Positions 1 through 11,485 are shown, counted from the stretch's first letter. The stretch is DNA of 64,000 nucleotides from Isoetes taiwanensis (GCA_021234155.1 JAJEKV010000066.1:1053832-1117831), one strand, 5' to 3'. A program made the numbers and translations. The notes: a model not told the origin generated them from the letters alone.

Positions 1-129
1 TGAGCTGTGTGGCATTGATTTAAACTTGTTGACCATATACCCTCTTGAAGTGAAGCCAGTTGCACCTCAATATCTGCAGAAATAGTTTGGTAGCCATGGT
101 TCCCAGGAGGTAATTTCATTTCAAGATTA

Positions 130-2080
130 ATGAAAGATATCAGATCCCTCCTTCAAACTGATCCCTATAATCCCAATCTTCATGCTGGAGAGGAATTAAT
201 TGAGAATTTTCTAAAAAGCATTGAAGAAAGGGATGCCAAATTCTCTGCCATCAAGTGCAAAATTAAATACAATAGTGAAATAGACTATGGTAGCTCCAAA
301 TTTTTTTTCAGAGTGGCTAAGTGCAGACTGCTTAAAAAATCCATAAACCAGGTTACCAATAACTCTGGCACCACTCTTAGCTCGATCCCTGAAATTAAAA
401 ACTTCTTCTTCGAGAATTATTCTTCCCTTTTCAAGAAATGTGATCTCTCTGCTGCTGAGATATTGGACAAAAACAATTTCATAAGTAGGCTAGATACTAT
501 CTTGCCTAATCCTATTGATCACATGAATATTTCTCTCACTGCTATTCCCAAGGAAGAAGAGATCTATAAAACCTTATTGAGTTTCTCAAAAAACAAGTCT
601 CCTGGTCCAGATGGACTACCTCCTGAATTTTATGTTCATTTTTGGGAAATAATGAAGGGAGATATTATTAGTCTTGTGCAGGGTTTCTGGAATTCAAATC
701 ATTTGCACCCCTCAATCTCTGCTGGATTCATCACTTTAGTGCCAAAGGTGGATAATCCTAACACCTTCTCAGAATGGAGACCAATCTCTCTCACAAATTC
801 CTCATATAAGTTATGTGCTAAAATTATTGCCAACAGAATTCAATCTTACCTTCAGAAAAATATCAGTGCCAATCAAATTGCTTTTCTCCCTAACAGGTTC
901 ATTTTAGACAATTACATTACTGCAATGGAGGGTTTGCATTGGAACAGGATCTCTAATCAATATTGTATTCTTCTCAAGTTAGATTTTAAGAGAGCTTTTG
1001 ACTCTGTTAGTTGGGACTTCATAGATCTTGCTTTAAAAAAGATGGGATTCCAGCCCAAACTCATTTCTCTCATTCATGGTTTAAATTCTATGTCTAATTC
1101 TGCTGTCTTGATAAATGGATCCCCATCAGATTTCTTTCCTTTGGCAAAGGGGGTTAGACAAGGTTGCCCACTTGCTCCATATTGTAGCTGAAATGCTCAC
1201 GAGATGTGTTCTTCATTTGCAAAACTCTGGAATCTTATCTGGTCTCAAGCTCCCTAACAGTCTGGAATACCTCACAATATCCCAATATGCAGATGACACG
1301 TTTGATTTCTTGGACTCTAACCCCAGCAACATCAATATTTTCTTGGAGCTAATTAAAGAATTCTCTGCTGCCTCTGGGGTTCATCTTAATTTGGAGAAAA
1401 GTAGTATTGTTGGAGATGTTATCCAGTCTTCAATCTGTGGCATTTCTGTCCTCAATTCTAATCAAGCTTCTAATCTTCTAGGCATGCCACTTTCTATCAA
1501 TCTCAGTTTGAAAGGTCTATGGGATCCAATCCTTCAAAGAATCAAGAAGAAGCTGAATAATTACAGAAATTCCCTCTCTTTTGCTGGTAGGACCATCATA
1601 GCAAACTCAGTTCTTGCTTCTTCCCATGTATATTTCTCCTCTGCTCTTATTGCTCCTAAATCTATTTATTCTGAGCTGGAGAAAATAATTCGAAATTTCA
1701 TATGGAATGGATCTCATTTGGTAAACTGGAACTCAATTGCTAGACCTAAGATCTTGGGGGGGCTTGGATGTAAAAATCTTCATTTACAGGCTTATTCTTT
1801 GGCAGGCAAATACATCTGGAGAACAATTGTGGGTAGTGATTCTCCTGCTTCCAAGTTTATTGCTTATTGGTTGAATATTTCCTATCCTTCTGGTCATCCT
1901 TCAATTAAGCATTTCCTGCCAGAATCTGCTTTTATTAATATACATCCTGCTCCTAATACATCTCCTATGATGAGGAATATGATAATGGCTTGGAATAAAA
2001 TTCATCCTGTATTACAAAGAAATAATCTTCAAGATGCTACTATGAACACAAGTCTTTTTTGGTCTGGGTGTTTGGTCTAG
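130..2080 (+). pseudogene. LINE reverse transcriptase (ORF2) fragment, frameshifted
   Basis: Two overlapping frames (130-1191 and 1115-2080) together form a plant L1-type RT. The first holds SPGPDGLPPEFY, the LVPK..N......RPISLTN block, FLPNRFILDN, the catalytic LKLDFKRAFDSVSW (first Asp) and GVRQGCPLAPY. The second holds QYADDT (catalytic Asp pair) and the downstream LNLEKSS and LGMPL motifs of the thumb. The frame changes just after GCPLAPY, where a few bases appear lost. RT normally copies LINE RNA into DNA at a nicked target. This copy is dead, because the motifs cannot be read in one frame. The endonuclease domain that normally precedes RT is not in the window. Confidence 0.88.
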
Positions 2081-2240
2081 TGGTAACACACTAGTTCTTG
2101 CAACTATAGGTCTCGAGTTCGAGACCGCCCAGAATCGCACTCTGAACTGTTGGGTGTCAAAACCCACAGACGCAATGTAAAGTGGTTGGGGGCAGGGCCC
2201 AACTGAGCAATGTAGTGTGGTGTGTGGTTGATCAGCAATC
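2066..2240 (+). mobile_element. tRNA-derived SINE nested in the LINE
   Basis: The LINE reading frame stops at about 2064 and resumes near 2241 (K-V-M-A-I-K-H). The intervening 175 bp begins with a tRNA-like head. A box-A-like TGGTCTAGTGG lies at 2073-2083 and a box-B-like GAGTTCGAGACC at 2115-2126, the spacing of an internal RNA polymerase III promoter. The head folds roughly from GGGTG at 2066 to CGCCC at 2130. A GC-richer body of about 105 bp follows. No clear target-site duplication or simple tail was found, so the borders are approximate. Confidence 0.65.
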
Positions 2241-3110
2241 TAAGGTTATGGCTATCAAACATCCAAAAATCTATGATAAGTGGGCCAGCAAGGGAATCAA
2301 TGCTATCAAGGATTTGTATAGAAATAACAACTCCTTTATTTCTTGGACTGCCTTGAAATATGTACTTAAAGGTACTTCCAGTGACAAGAAAATCTATGCT
2401 CACTTTAAGTCTGTCCTGGCTCCTTTCAATAAATTCCTTGATTTTAATAAATCCATTGGTTGCTCTATAAATGGTAAGACAGTCTATAAGGTCAAGGAAA
2501 TCTATTCTTTGATTAGTGTTGCTGATGTCCCTGTAAAAGCTAAGTTCTATCTTTATTCAAAAATGTCTGGAACTCCTACTGCACTCCGAAAATCTGCTTC
2601 TTTGTATGGTTAATTGCACAAAAGAGTCTCACAAATTTGGTATCTTTGTCCAAGAGATGTAATGTTGCTACTGTTTGTCATTCTGGCTGCCTTCAGGATG
2701 AGACTTTGGAGCATATCTTTAATTGTTCTAAACTTAGGCCTTTTTGGAATTGGTTCCTGGACAAGACTGGTTATCACCTTAAAAAAAGAAACACCAATAA
2801 CATCCTAGAATTTTTGCAGCAAGATGATATCTTTGCTAACACTCTTGTTCATACTGCCTTATGGAATATTTGGAAATCCAGAAATAGAGTCCTTTATGCC
2901 TCTAAACCCTTCTCTATTTTCTGGATAAAAATGCATTTCCAGCTGGATATTGAGGCTATAGCCACATGCCATAAAAGGAAGTTTGGTGAGAGTTACAACA
3001 ATTGCTGGAATTTAATGGGGCTATTCAGGGGCCATTTTGATTTATTTATGTCAAATTTCAATGTTATTGATTCTAATGCTCCATATTCGGATTGTGACAG
3101 AATATCTTAG
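2241..3110 (+). pseudogene. LINE ORF2 C-terminal region with zf-RVT motif
   Basis: This continues the LINE protein after the SINE. The first part (to 2613, one frame) carries the typical connector with WTALKYVL. After a frameshift near 2610, 2637-3110 carries the zf-RVT zinc-binding pattern: C-x4-C (CHSGCLQ), then ETLEHIFNCSKLRPFW, then ALWNIWKSRNRVLY, the signature end of plant L1 ORF2. It is the same element as the upstream RT and is inactive because of the frameshifts. Confidence 0.85.
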
Positions 3111-3990
3111 GTTTCTTAAAGGAGAAGGATCTACAAGACTAAATACAGATATTGACAGTCATGAAGTATCTCTGCATCAAAAGCAGAAAACTGTCAAATG
3201 ACAGAAGAATTCATACAGGAGGTTGAGAGCTCTAGGGAGAGGGAAGCAGTTTGGGCAGAGATCTACACAAGGGAACTCATGCAAATGCATATTCTGTTTT
3301 ATTTCCTATCCAATACTCATTTTGCAATGACGAAAAAGCAGTTGAGCGTATACTGGGAAAATGTATTGGTCATAAACTTCTGACAGACCTATATGGCACT
3401 TTACTGCTACTTATGGGGAAGGAAAGTTTGACTATGCTACTTCTTCAAAATGACTGTGGCAAAAATAGTTACACTCAGGGATCGACAGCAGATTTCTACC
3501 AGCACTACAATGAGTGGTTCAACAATAACCTCAATAGCCAAATCTAGCCCTACTTCCTTTTCCATAACATATCCATGCCCACCAGTTTCAATCAAACTCA
3601 TCATTTCCAGTATCCAATTTTTGAAGATCATGTTTGGTATTTTTGTTTGCAGTTACAGGAATTTGAAGACCCTATTTTGGAGAGTCCTTTACAGGAAGCT
3701 GAACTCATCTTCTTTACAGAAAGCTGATCTCATCCTATCAGTATACTTGAGAAATTTTGAGATATTATTGACAGTTCACTGACTCTTACTGTCACTCTTG
3801 TTATCACTGCTGCTACTATTCCTTTTTTTTTACTACTGTTATCATCTAAGTACTCACACCATAATTGTCTTTCTCTTTGATGCTCAACCTATACGAGTAT
3901 CAATTTTACATCATTACCATGCTATCTCCTAGCTTGGTAAATGGCTTGTATGGCTTTATCTAATTAATGAAAAAATCTACCCTTAGTCTC
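3111..3990 (+). other. LINE 3' non-coding region
   Basis: This lies between the zf-RVT stop and the poly-A tract. It has short open frames in several phases but none with recognisable protein character. It is interpreted as the 3' untranslated part of the LINE. Confidence 0.6.
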
Positions 3991-4018
3991 AAAAAAAAAA
4001 AAAAAAAAAAAAAAAAAA
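3991..4018 (+). repeat. poly-A tail of the LINE
   Basis: An uninterrupted A run of about 28 nt directly follows the LINE 3' region. It is the expected scar of target-primed reverse transcription. Confidence 0.85.
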
Positions 4019-4147
4019 TTACAGACTTGCAACCTGCTTCTCATCATGTATATAACTGTTGCCTTGCTGGCAGTGGCCCGAACGTGTGATACTTTGAAAT
4101 TGAGAGTGTTGAACTAAAAGACTTTGCTCAATGTGGAAACTCGAAAT

Positions 4148-5712
4148 CTATCTAAGGTCTTCTAAAGGTGGTGCCTCTTGAAAACTCATCTCGACAGAGA
4201 TTTGAGAACTTTGACTTCTTGGTAGTCCAGAATCATCCTCATTCGGCATGACTTTTTGAGCATTAGATGAGTTTTTCATTCACTCGGCAGTGACAGGTGC
4301 ACCTTTAAACTCCAAATCTTTATGAAGTACATGTGATGAGTTGATCTTTGGGGGTGATAGATAGCTGTCACTGGCTAAGTCTTGTGTGTTGCTTGGACTT
4401 TGATGATCCTCGAGAGATGTAGGCACATTCCAGTTTCTCGTAGCTGGTGATGTAATGGCATCTGGATCCCCCAATTTAAGATCTGCAGCAGATATAGAGA
4501 GATCCTCTTCTCTCACAACTTGTGATGCATCCTCAATTTTGGGGTCTTGATTAGCTGCAAAATTCTTGACACCATCTGATTGAGAAACAATTTTGCCATT
4601 TACTTAAACGTCAAGGACTTCAAGTGGTGTACAGACCATGTTGTTACTGTTATTAACGTGCAACTATAAAATTCTCTCCTCATTGCCTTGAGTCTCAAGT
4701 CCGTCAAAAAAGATGGAGACCTTGGTTTTGTGTTCGACGTGAGACAAAGGCGTCCTCAATTTTAATAACCTCTTCCTTGATAACCTGTGATGTATCCTCA
4801 ATCTTGGGGTCTTGAATAGCTGCAATGTCATCATCTAATTGAGAAATGTTGTTGCCATTAACTTGAATTTCAAGGACTTCAAGTGTGTTGTTGCTGCTAT
4901 CACCATGCAACTGCAACATTCTCCCCCCATTGTCTTGAGTTTCAAGTCCTTCAACAGAGACGGAGACATTAGTTTCACCTTTGACTTGGAAGGCAAATGT
5001 ATCCTTAAATTGAAGGCTTTGAGGAGGATTAGAAGGTAATGTATGATTATCATTCTTTAATGCCAAAGCACAATCTTTTGCATCTTCCGATATAGAAACA
5101 TTTCCTTAAATTCCAAATGTTGAAGATGTTCTATAGTGTCTGCGCCTAGTTTAGTCCCAAGATCTTCAAGACTTGCACATACACCACTTGTTACAACTAC
5201 ATGTAGAAAGCTGTATGAACTTCCAGGTCCGTCGATTTGTTTAGCCTCTCCTATACCAACTTGTAGACCATACGGTATAGGACCAATACTCTCAGTAAGG
5301 AATTGCCCAACCGCTCCACCGGATTCTGTCGATTGTACTGGCAGCTGAGCACCATCTCCTGCATTGCATCTCTGTGATTCTCTTATCTTATTATCGCCTT
5401 CTTTATGCGCACTTTCTAATTTGGTCCATCCTTCGTGTCTCGGTTCATCAAGTTTTTTCTTGTCTAGACTAGAGAGAGCTTCAATCATATATAGATTGGT
5501 CTTGTTTGCCGGAATGCCGTGCTTTTTACAAAGGGTTGTAGTTTCCTTCGGGGCAAAGTATGATAGTCCAAACCGTTTGCAATCCTCGCCATTGTCAGAA
5601 GCGCCGAGCAGAAGGACCTCTCCAACTAGCGTCTCTTCAACAAACTTACAACATTTCCAAGCCCTGAATTATCAAAGTTATTAAAAACGGGCAAGTCTGG
5701 TCTGAATTCCAT
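4148..5712 (-). pseudogene. Broken plant gene with SAP-like LCKKHGIPANK motif
   Basis: Reading from an ATG at 5712, about 21 residues run to a one-base deletion near 5664. The frame then continues with VGEVLLLGASD and TLCKKHGIPANKTNLYMIEAL (SAP-like helix-turn motif common at the start of some plant nuclear proteins), then a Glu/Lys-rich region to 5057. A second frameshift leads into 5066-4704 and a third segment 4516-4280. An in-frame TGA sits near 4280 and the tail ends at 4148 with a Ser-rich C-terminus. About 200 bp is duplicated internally (near 4521-4720 and 4786-4975), repeating a Q-D-P-K-I-E-D-like acidic block. The specific function is unknown. Frameshifts plus a stop make it a pseudogene unless unseen introns remove them. 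Confidence 0.55.
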
Positions 5713-7500
5713 TTTTAGTTGCATTCATTTAAAATCAAATTTCAAGACTCAGGAATGATGTAGGGAAATCCCCTGTTTTTGTAGAAATTCCCTATGTCTG
5801 CATCGAACATGGATAGACATCACAGTTCTAAAAATATCTGTAGCTCCAGCTCCCCCACCAAATCTGGCATATCCGACAGAGGCCTTAAGCTTCGAATCTA
5901 GCAGATCCTCAAGCATCAGAGTCCTTAAGCTTCAAAGATCCGGCAACAAATCATGGTTTTGCAGTAGACCTAAGACGGATTACCTCACAGATTACCTAAG
6001 CAGAAACTGTAAGCTGGATTACCTCTCAAATTCACGGCGCACACATCTTGAAGCAAGAATCAACATGCAAAAAAAGTTTCTCAGTCTTCCAAAATTTCGT
6101 CAAATACAGGAATGACCATCGAAAGCGAGGAAAATCGGTTATGGCACCAAAAAAAACAGAGCAAAAATGACCCGCTGAGATTATCCAAATGTCCGAAACT
6201 TTGCCAAACTAAATCTAGCAATTTTGGATGTCTAAGGTGGAAGCAAAAAACAGAGGAAAAATGTTCAAATTTCCCATAGATTTGTCCAAATGTTTTGAAA
6301 CTTCCTCAAACTAATCCATAAATTAAATGTCACCGTCGGGCGGAGAGACAGCCAGATAGAGCATCTTGATGCTTTAGAGAAATGGGTTTTACCCGGTTGC
6401 AATGCCGTTAGAGAAAATGCCATAACCGAACCATTGTTTTGAGCTTGTGGAGTTCTAACAACTGGGGTTCTGCATGAGCCACCAGATTCACATCTTGGGC
6501 CTCGCCCATGCCCCATTAGATTCCACAGGCTTGGGGCCTCGCTTTAGGCCGAGATCCGACCTTGCTCAAGATCCGAAAGGTGGATTGCTTGCGTGAGCAA
6601 GTACCTTTTACATCGAAGCTTAAAGGTGCGAAGCACCAAAATCGCCCACGGGCACCATAGGCGAAAGTAGAGCATCCAAATTATGATGACTTAGATTCTT
6701 CGCCGAAAGAAGGAGGGCATCTCGATATTCTACCGAGCTCAAAACATGGGTTTTCTAATATTTGCCATCTCTAATCTCATAACAAAGGCTTCGGGGGGTC
6801 CTCATAGTTAGTTAGTAATCACGGATCGTGCACCTCGCCCTTTCGTAATCGCTTTAAGAAACGATCCGGGCGGCGGTGATCTAAGAAATCTCAAAACCCG
6901 GGATCGGCGCAATACCGCGGAAGTTTGTGAGCAAGACGCGCTTTGCTTGCAGAGCAAGAAAACGTCACATCATTCAGTCACTCCTTTTAATTTTTTTTAG
7001 CTAATTTTTGAAGTATACGTGGTGCTCTCATGTTTTTTCTTGAGACGGAAATATTCATCAAAGAACAAATGAATCTGCTTTATATATGTTTAGATATGCC
7101 TGACGTGCCCTAGTATGGGCTCGAAAACCAAAAGATGGTCTAAAGCATGATGATGTGGGCAATAGCTCAGGTCGGGCTCAAAAGACTGCATAACATTATG
7201 GATCAAAAAATATTATAAAGATGACAATTTCCAAAGAATTCTCTATAATTAGTCTTGTATATATTGTCAGGTCACATAGAGTGTGAATTTAATTTAAGCC
7301 ACTTCACCTCAGGCCATGGAGGGCAACCCTCCGTGGTTATCGTTCATTCTTCCTTATCGTTCATTCTTGACCATTGATCCTTGCAATATTCCCTGAATTA
7401 TTCCCTCCTGATCAATGTGAGCCGTCGGTTGACTCCATGATGGGGTCAAACTGCCATTTCCACATCAGCCTATGATTTACATACCATTGTCCAAAGTCAA
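5713..7500. other. No gene recognised; GC-rich patch at 6480-6960
   Basis: Only short open frames occur. The part from about 6480 to 6960 is clearly GC-richer than its flanks and holds several copies of words such as GATCCG and GAGCAAG. It may be a degraded retroelement, but no ends, tail or duplication are visible. Confidence 0.5.
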
Positions 7501-7526
7501 CATACAAGTGTGTCAGAAATACTGAT

Positions 7527-7600
7527 GCAAGAGAGGGGAATTGAACCCCCTGCCATCAGAGGCAGACCAAGCACTGTGTAACATGGCATGAACATAGAGA
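7527..7600 (-). repeat. tRNA-like/SINE-like motif
   Basis: On the minus strand a T-arm-like stem-loop GGGG-TTCAATT-CCCC (7535-7550, matching box B) follows a TGCTTGGTCTGCC segment resembling box A. The acceptor stem does not close convincingly, so this is a tRNA-derived repeat or relic rather than a working tRNA. Confidence 0.35.
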
Positions 7601-7789
7601 AAGTTTCATAACAGGAAGAATATGAAAACATAATTATGACAGCAGTGTAAGCAGCGCAGCCTGCATGAGCCCTCTTCTGTAAGGAAATGGCGACAACATG
7701 AATTGCAATTGTGTAAAACCAAAGCTCCAGAATTGTTTCCTCCATAATCTATAGGTAAACATAAAAATAAGGATACATCACAAGCAACG

Positions 7790-8580
7790 TAGAAAGAACT
7801 ACAATAGCAATGTGCAACTTCTTTAAACTAATAAGAATGCATTCCCATTTAATCCCCAAACAAACATACAGTAACTGTGTTAGCTTGAATGATGAACCTC
7901 TGGAAGAGCCTCATATGATAGCATCCATGTTTGGTTGGTCCCCTGCGTGCTTGTCCTGCACACCAATTATTGGTTCCTCCCCCTGCATATTTGTCCTGCA
8001 TACCAATCACAGTTCAACTGATTAGTGACGGACAATCATATATGAAATGTGATCAACTGATCACATCAATGAATACCTAATGAGCATACCAAGTAAATTT
8101 CCATAAAAGTAAGATTCCCTGTTACAGGAGAAGTGTGCCACTTCCAGCAGGTCCGCAGCAGAAGCACTGTCCTCTGACTTGTAGGATGTCACCTGTGTGC
8201 GTTTACATATGCCCCTGTGCATCCTACCTGTGCATCTTACCTATGCTGTCACTTGTGCCATCTTACCCTGTGGCGACCAAACAAGTACACTTATCTAAAA
8301 CTAAGGTTCCCTGTTACAGGATAAGTGTGGCACTTCCAGCATCTTACCTATGCTCTCACTTGTGCCATCTTACCCTGTGGACTGTACATACGGAGAAAGA
8401 ACTACAATAGCAATGTGCATCCCCCATTTAATCCCTTTTTTTAAGCATACAAGTAAAATGCATCCCCATTTAATCCCCAAAGAAACATCAACTCATCACA
8501 TCAATCACATTTACCTTGGCTTCAATGATGCACCTCCGCGAAAACCTCACATACGGGAGAAAGAACTAGAATAGAAATGA
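7790..8580 (+). repeat. Complex local direct repeats
   Basis: A word of about 23 bp containing GAAAGAACTACAATAG recurs near 7793, 8392 and 8556 (the last degenerate). TTCCCTGTTACAGGA(G/T)AAG followed by CACTTCCAGC recurs near 8115 and 8307. TCTTACC(T)ATGCT.TCACTTGTGCC recurs near 8238 and 8343, and CCCATTTAATCCC recurs at least three times. The order suggests repeated unequal duplication of a unit of about 200 bp. No coding character was seen. Confidence 0.65.
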
Positions 8581-8829
8581 AATGTGGCTTCCGAGGGAGG
8601 TTGACATGTGACATTGCTCTCTCCTGACAAGTCAAAAAAGATATATAACACCTGAATGGGCTGCCCACAACAACAGCAAATCAAAGTCAGTACACATGCT
8701 GAAGAACTACAGGACAATGAGATCCACGTGTTCATACCTCGTCATGCATGTCTTCGACTCAGCACGTGTCGCTCCTCCGCATGTCCTCACCTGTACATAA
8801 CCTGCATGCTCTAACAAACAAGCAAGCAA

Positions 8830-8900
8830 GGAGCACGGGGACTTGAACCCCTCAAGGAAGCCGCTCTTCGATGCTCCACCACGGCCTAAAGCCGGGGGGC
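8830..8900 (-). repeat. tRNA-derived SINE-like head
   Basis: On the minus strand GGAGCAT (8877-8871) pairs fully with GTGCTCC (8836-8830). Between them lies a perfect T-arm GGGG-TTCAAGT-CCCC. Only 48 nt separate the acceptor ends, so a normal D and anticodon arm are missing. An A-box-like GGCCGTGGTGG precedes. A short CTTG-type repeat follows the 3' end, as in SINE tails. It is a tRNA relic, not a functional tRNA gene. Confidence 0.4.
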
Positions 8901-8934
8901 TATTCCCATGCAGTGTATGCCAATCATTCATGCC

Positions 8935-9920
8935 TACAAGAAGAAATCACAACCTTTTTTTTCCCTTTTTGTTCTTTCTGGTCAGACATCCTGCAGCCTC
9001 ATTCCAATGCATAAGTAAATGCTCAAGCACACAATGCCACACTATACACGCTATACTATACACGCCATGCAAGCAACATGCAAGCAACAAATCACAACTA
9101 GTTGTACCGAGATTCAAGGCAACAGAATGCCTTCATTTGCAGATTATCGATTCGTCTCACTCACGAATCAACATTCCTGGCTAAATTCATATGGGCCCTC
9201 AATGTCTCTCTCTTCCACGAACCGTTAACTTTGTTCCCATTCCATGAGGCCGATGCATTGCTCCAACGCATGGAAAAAGCGCTCAATTGAATGCGGCACT
9301 CTAACTGCGGCTGCCACCCCTTCACTATTGTGTTTATCCCTACAACGTTCTCAAGCAATTCCGCCGCCACATGCACTTGTTCGCCGCCCGCAGATGCAAC
9401 CACGGGATGTGGCAGCCCATTTGCCACAAGATTTGCAACAGGGGCAATGGGCTGGGATGTGGCAGCCCGTTTGCAAGCGCCATGGGAACAATGCGCCAGC
9501 ATTTCAAGCATTAACAACATGGGGAGCATTTGTGAGTGGTACGGTGTGAGCACTAGGACGAGAAGGAGGGCCAGCAGCACCCACGTCACTATTGCCGTCA
9601 CTTATCTCAATAACCGGGCACCACAACGTGCCCATTCGCCTCCATAACTCCTGGCATACCTACATAATCAAATGCGAGCATGTGCTATATAACGACTATG
9701 ATACTACTCTTCTAAATTAGCTTCAACAACATAGAACTTAGCATGAAACTACTCTTATAAATCAGCTTCAAGGAAACCTCAATTTCACATAAAAGTACAC
9801 AACCGCATTTCATGTAGAGCCCAAATACAACAAAGACAAACATGAGAACAAAACAGTAGAAGAACAACACGTTATCCCCACCCCGACGCCATAAGAACAA
9901 AACAAGTGAACAAAAGCACA
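8935..9920. other. No gene supported
   Basis: Open frames exist on both strands of 9019-9650. One minus frame (9601-9161) begins with a hydrophobic stretch, but all overlap each other and show no family signature. The region may belong to the same mobile element as the adjacent Rep gene. That cannot be shown from the sequence alone. Confidence 0.4.
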
Positions 9921-11251
9921 CTATCCCACTGCCATAGTGTGATCAAGCAGGTCCAGAGGTATGTAATCAACCCCGCTGAAATCTCCGTCTACAACTGGCC
10001 TGAACTCTTCCTCCTCCACATCAACAAAGTGCGCATCGTCATCGCCCTCGCTACCTGCATCGTCCCAATACCTCTTCCTCGCCTTCCCAATCCTCTCCAC
10101 TGGCTGCATCCCAGCAGGCACACCAAAGAGCACGCACCTAACATCGCTTGGCATAGCATGTTCAGGATTCAAGGTCATCCTCGGGCCGCTTTCACCACGT
10201 GCTTTCGTAAATGAATGCGGTGTTGGGCGGCAAGATCCATTGGTCGGACAACACAAACTTCCTTCATGCGTAACATTCGACATACTGTGTACACAAGACT
10301 AGCAGACATCTGTTTCCTCCCATGATAGTTCACGTAATGGGCAGCCCTATGCAGGATGTTCTTGTTGTCCAAGACAACAAGATTCTTGAGATCCCCTGCG
10401 CCGTAACGCAGGTACAAATCCTTTCCTATCTCTACTTGCTTTTCAGTGACATTATGTAGACTGAATTTATGATGCACTTTACCATAATCTTTAAGACAGT
10501 AGCCCACAATACCCTCGAAGCAATGAAGCTTCGTGTTCTTGAGGGCTTTACAGATCAGGAGGACCCCAGCTGGCTTTTGCATGCCCCAACCAAAGGATTT
10601 TTTTATTGCACTGTTGACTTGTCTTGGAGTTTTGATGGCTGTCCTAAAGACCGCCTGGCAATGCAGGTGGTCCAACTCCGAACCCCTCTCAAGTGCCACT
10701 GCACCTGCTAATGTCTCAGACTTGCAAAACCCTACTAGACGATCATACATCTCCTCTGGGATATCCATTCCTGCATATCCCAGAGTCACACTCACGTCAA
10801 GCAATCCGGTTCCCTCCTCTGCAATTTTCCCCTCCTCCCTGCCCCTCGCACTCCCCCTACCCTTCGTAGACACATCTATGGCCTCATCTATGCTTCCAGC
10901 ATACAAATTCACTCCACTCTTCCCCTTCCCTTTCCTAGCCTGCCTCTTTAACATCTTACCTATGAAGCAACTCCAACAGAGATAGCAGCAACGAAATTGA
11001 CAGACAGGATCCAAGGCTTCAATGAGGTGGCCAGAGGCAACGAAATTCACAGACAAAAATGCTACCACTATACTCTGGCTTACCCCGAACAGAAGCACAA
11101 AGAGGCCCGCCCATGCCGATTCTTTCTCCTCTGCTCCAACGTGCTCACTCCAATCTGCCACCTGGTTCTCCGCTCCCGACTCCAACTCCATGGTCTCCCT
11201 GCTAGCATTCCGACCCTGCCAAAACAACAAAAACTTCCACTGCATATCCAA
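9921..11251 (-). pseudogene. Rep/HUH endonuclease, replitron-like, frameshifted
   Basis: Frame 11251-10175 carries the three motifs of a Rep-class HUH endonuclease. Motif 1 is VSVTLGY (residues about 153-159), motif 2 HLHCQ (about 195-199, the metal-binding His pair) and motif 3 YCLKD (about 251-255, nucleophile Tyr and Lys). Such enzymes nick single-stranded DNA and attach covalently to its 5' end. A one-base shift near 10195 moves the frame to 10283-9921, which continues for about 90 residues and ends in an acidic tail. No SF3 helicase (Walker A/B) follows, unlike viral CRESS Reps. This fits the single-Tyr Reps of eukaryotic replitrons. The first 95 residues include a hydrophobic, intron-like stretch (a possible GT-AG intron at about 11095-10960), so the true start is uncertain. 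Confidence 0.7.
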
Positions 11252-11485
11252 ACCCTGGCCGCCACCGTCAGCAAAATACGGTGGCTTATACGAATACGTG
11301 GCAAAAACCTTTGGGAATCTTATGTAAGCGCTCCCTCCTTTTACATTTCGGCCACCTTATAATGGCTAAAAAATAAGACACTTAAAGAAGTGGAAAATCA
11401 CCCTAATCAACGCACGGCAAATGAGTGCGTTATCACCAACGCCAGGTTTGCCGCTTTCTATTTCAAAACTAAAAGGAGCCTGGCT
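11252..11485. promoter_or_regulatory. Short divergent intergenic region Rep/VIM
   Basis: Only 234 bp separate the first Rep Met from the chosen VIM ATG at 11486. It must hold the VIM 5' leader and at least part of its promoter. No TATA box or other element stands out. Confidence 0.3.

Larger units (their letters stand above)
1..4018 (+). mobile_element. L1-type LINE, decayed, with poly-A tail
   Basis: The stretch carries, in order, the region leading into a plant L1 reverse transcriptase, RT palm motifs, a YADDT motif, the thumb/connector region, a zf-RVT zinc-binding region, a non-coding 3' part and a run of about 28 A at 3991-4018. That is the 3' end of a retrotransposed poly-A RNA. The 5' end lies outside the window or is lost. 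The coding sequence is broken by frameshifts near 1180 and 2600 and by a SINE at about 2066-2240, so this copy cannot make a working protein. No target-site duplication could be tested because the left end is not visible. Confidence 0.88.

Noticed and set aside
9161-9601. Minus-strand frame with a hydrophobic start resembling a signal peptide
   Set aside because: Overlaps equally long plus-strand frames in GC-richer DNA, has no family signature, and low-complexity Leu at the start is easily produced by chance.
9921-11251. Integrated geminivirus/CRESS virus Rep
   Set aside because: The HUH motifs fit but there is no helicase domain, capsid gene or viral origin nonanucleotide visible. The replitron-type explanation is simpler.
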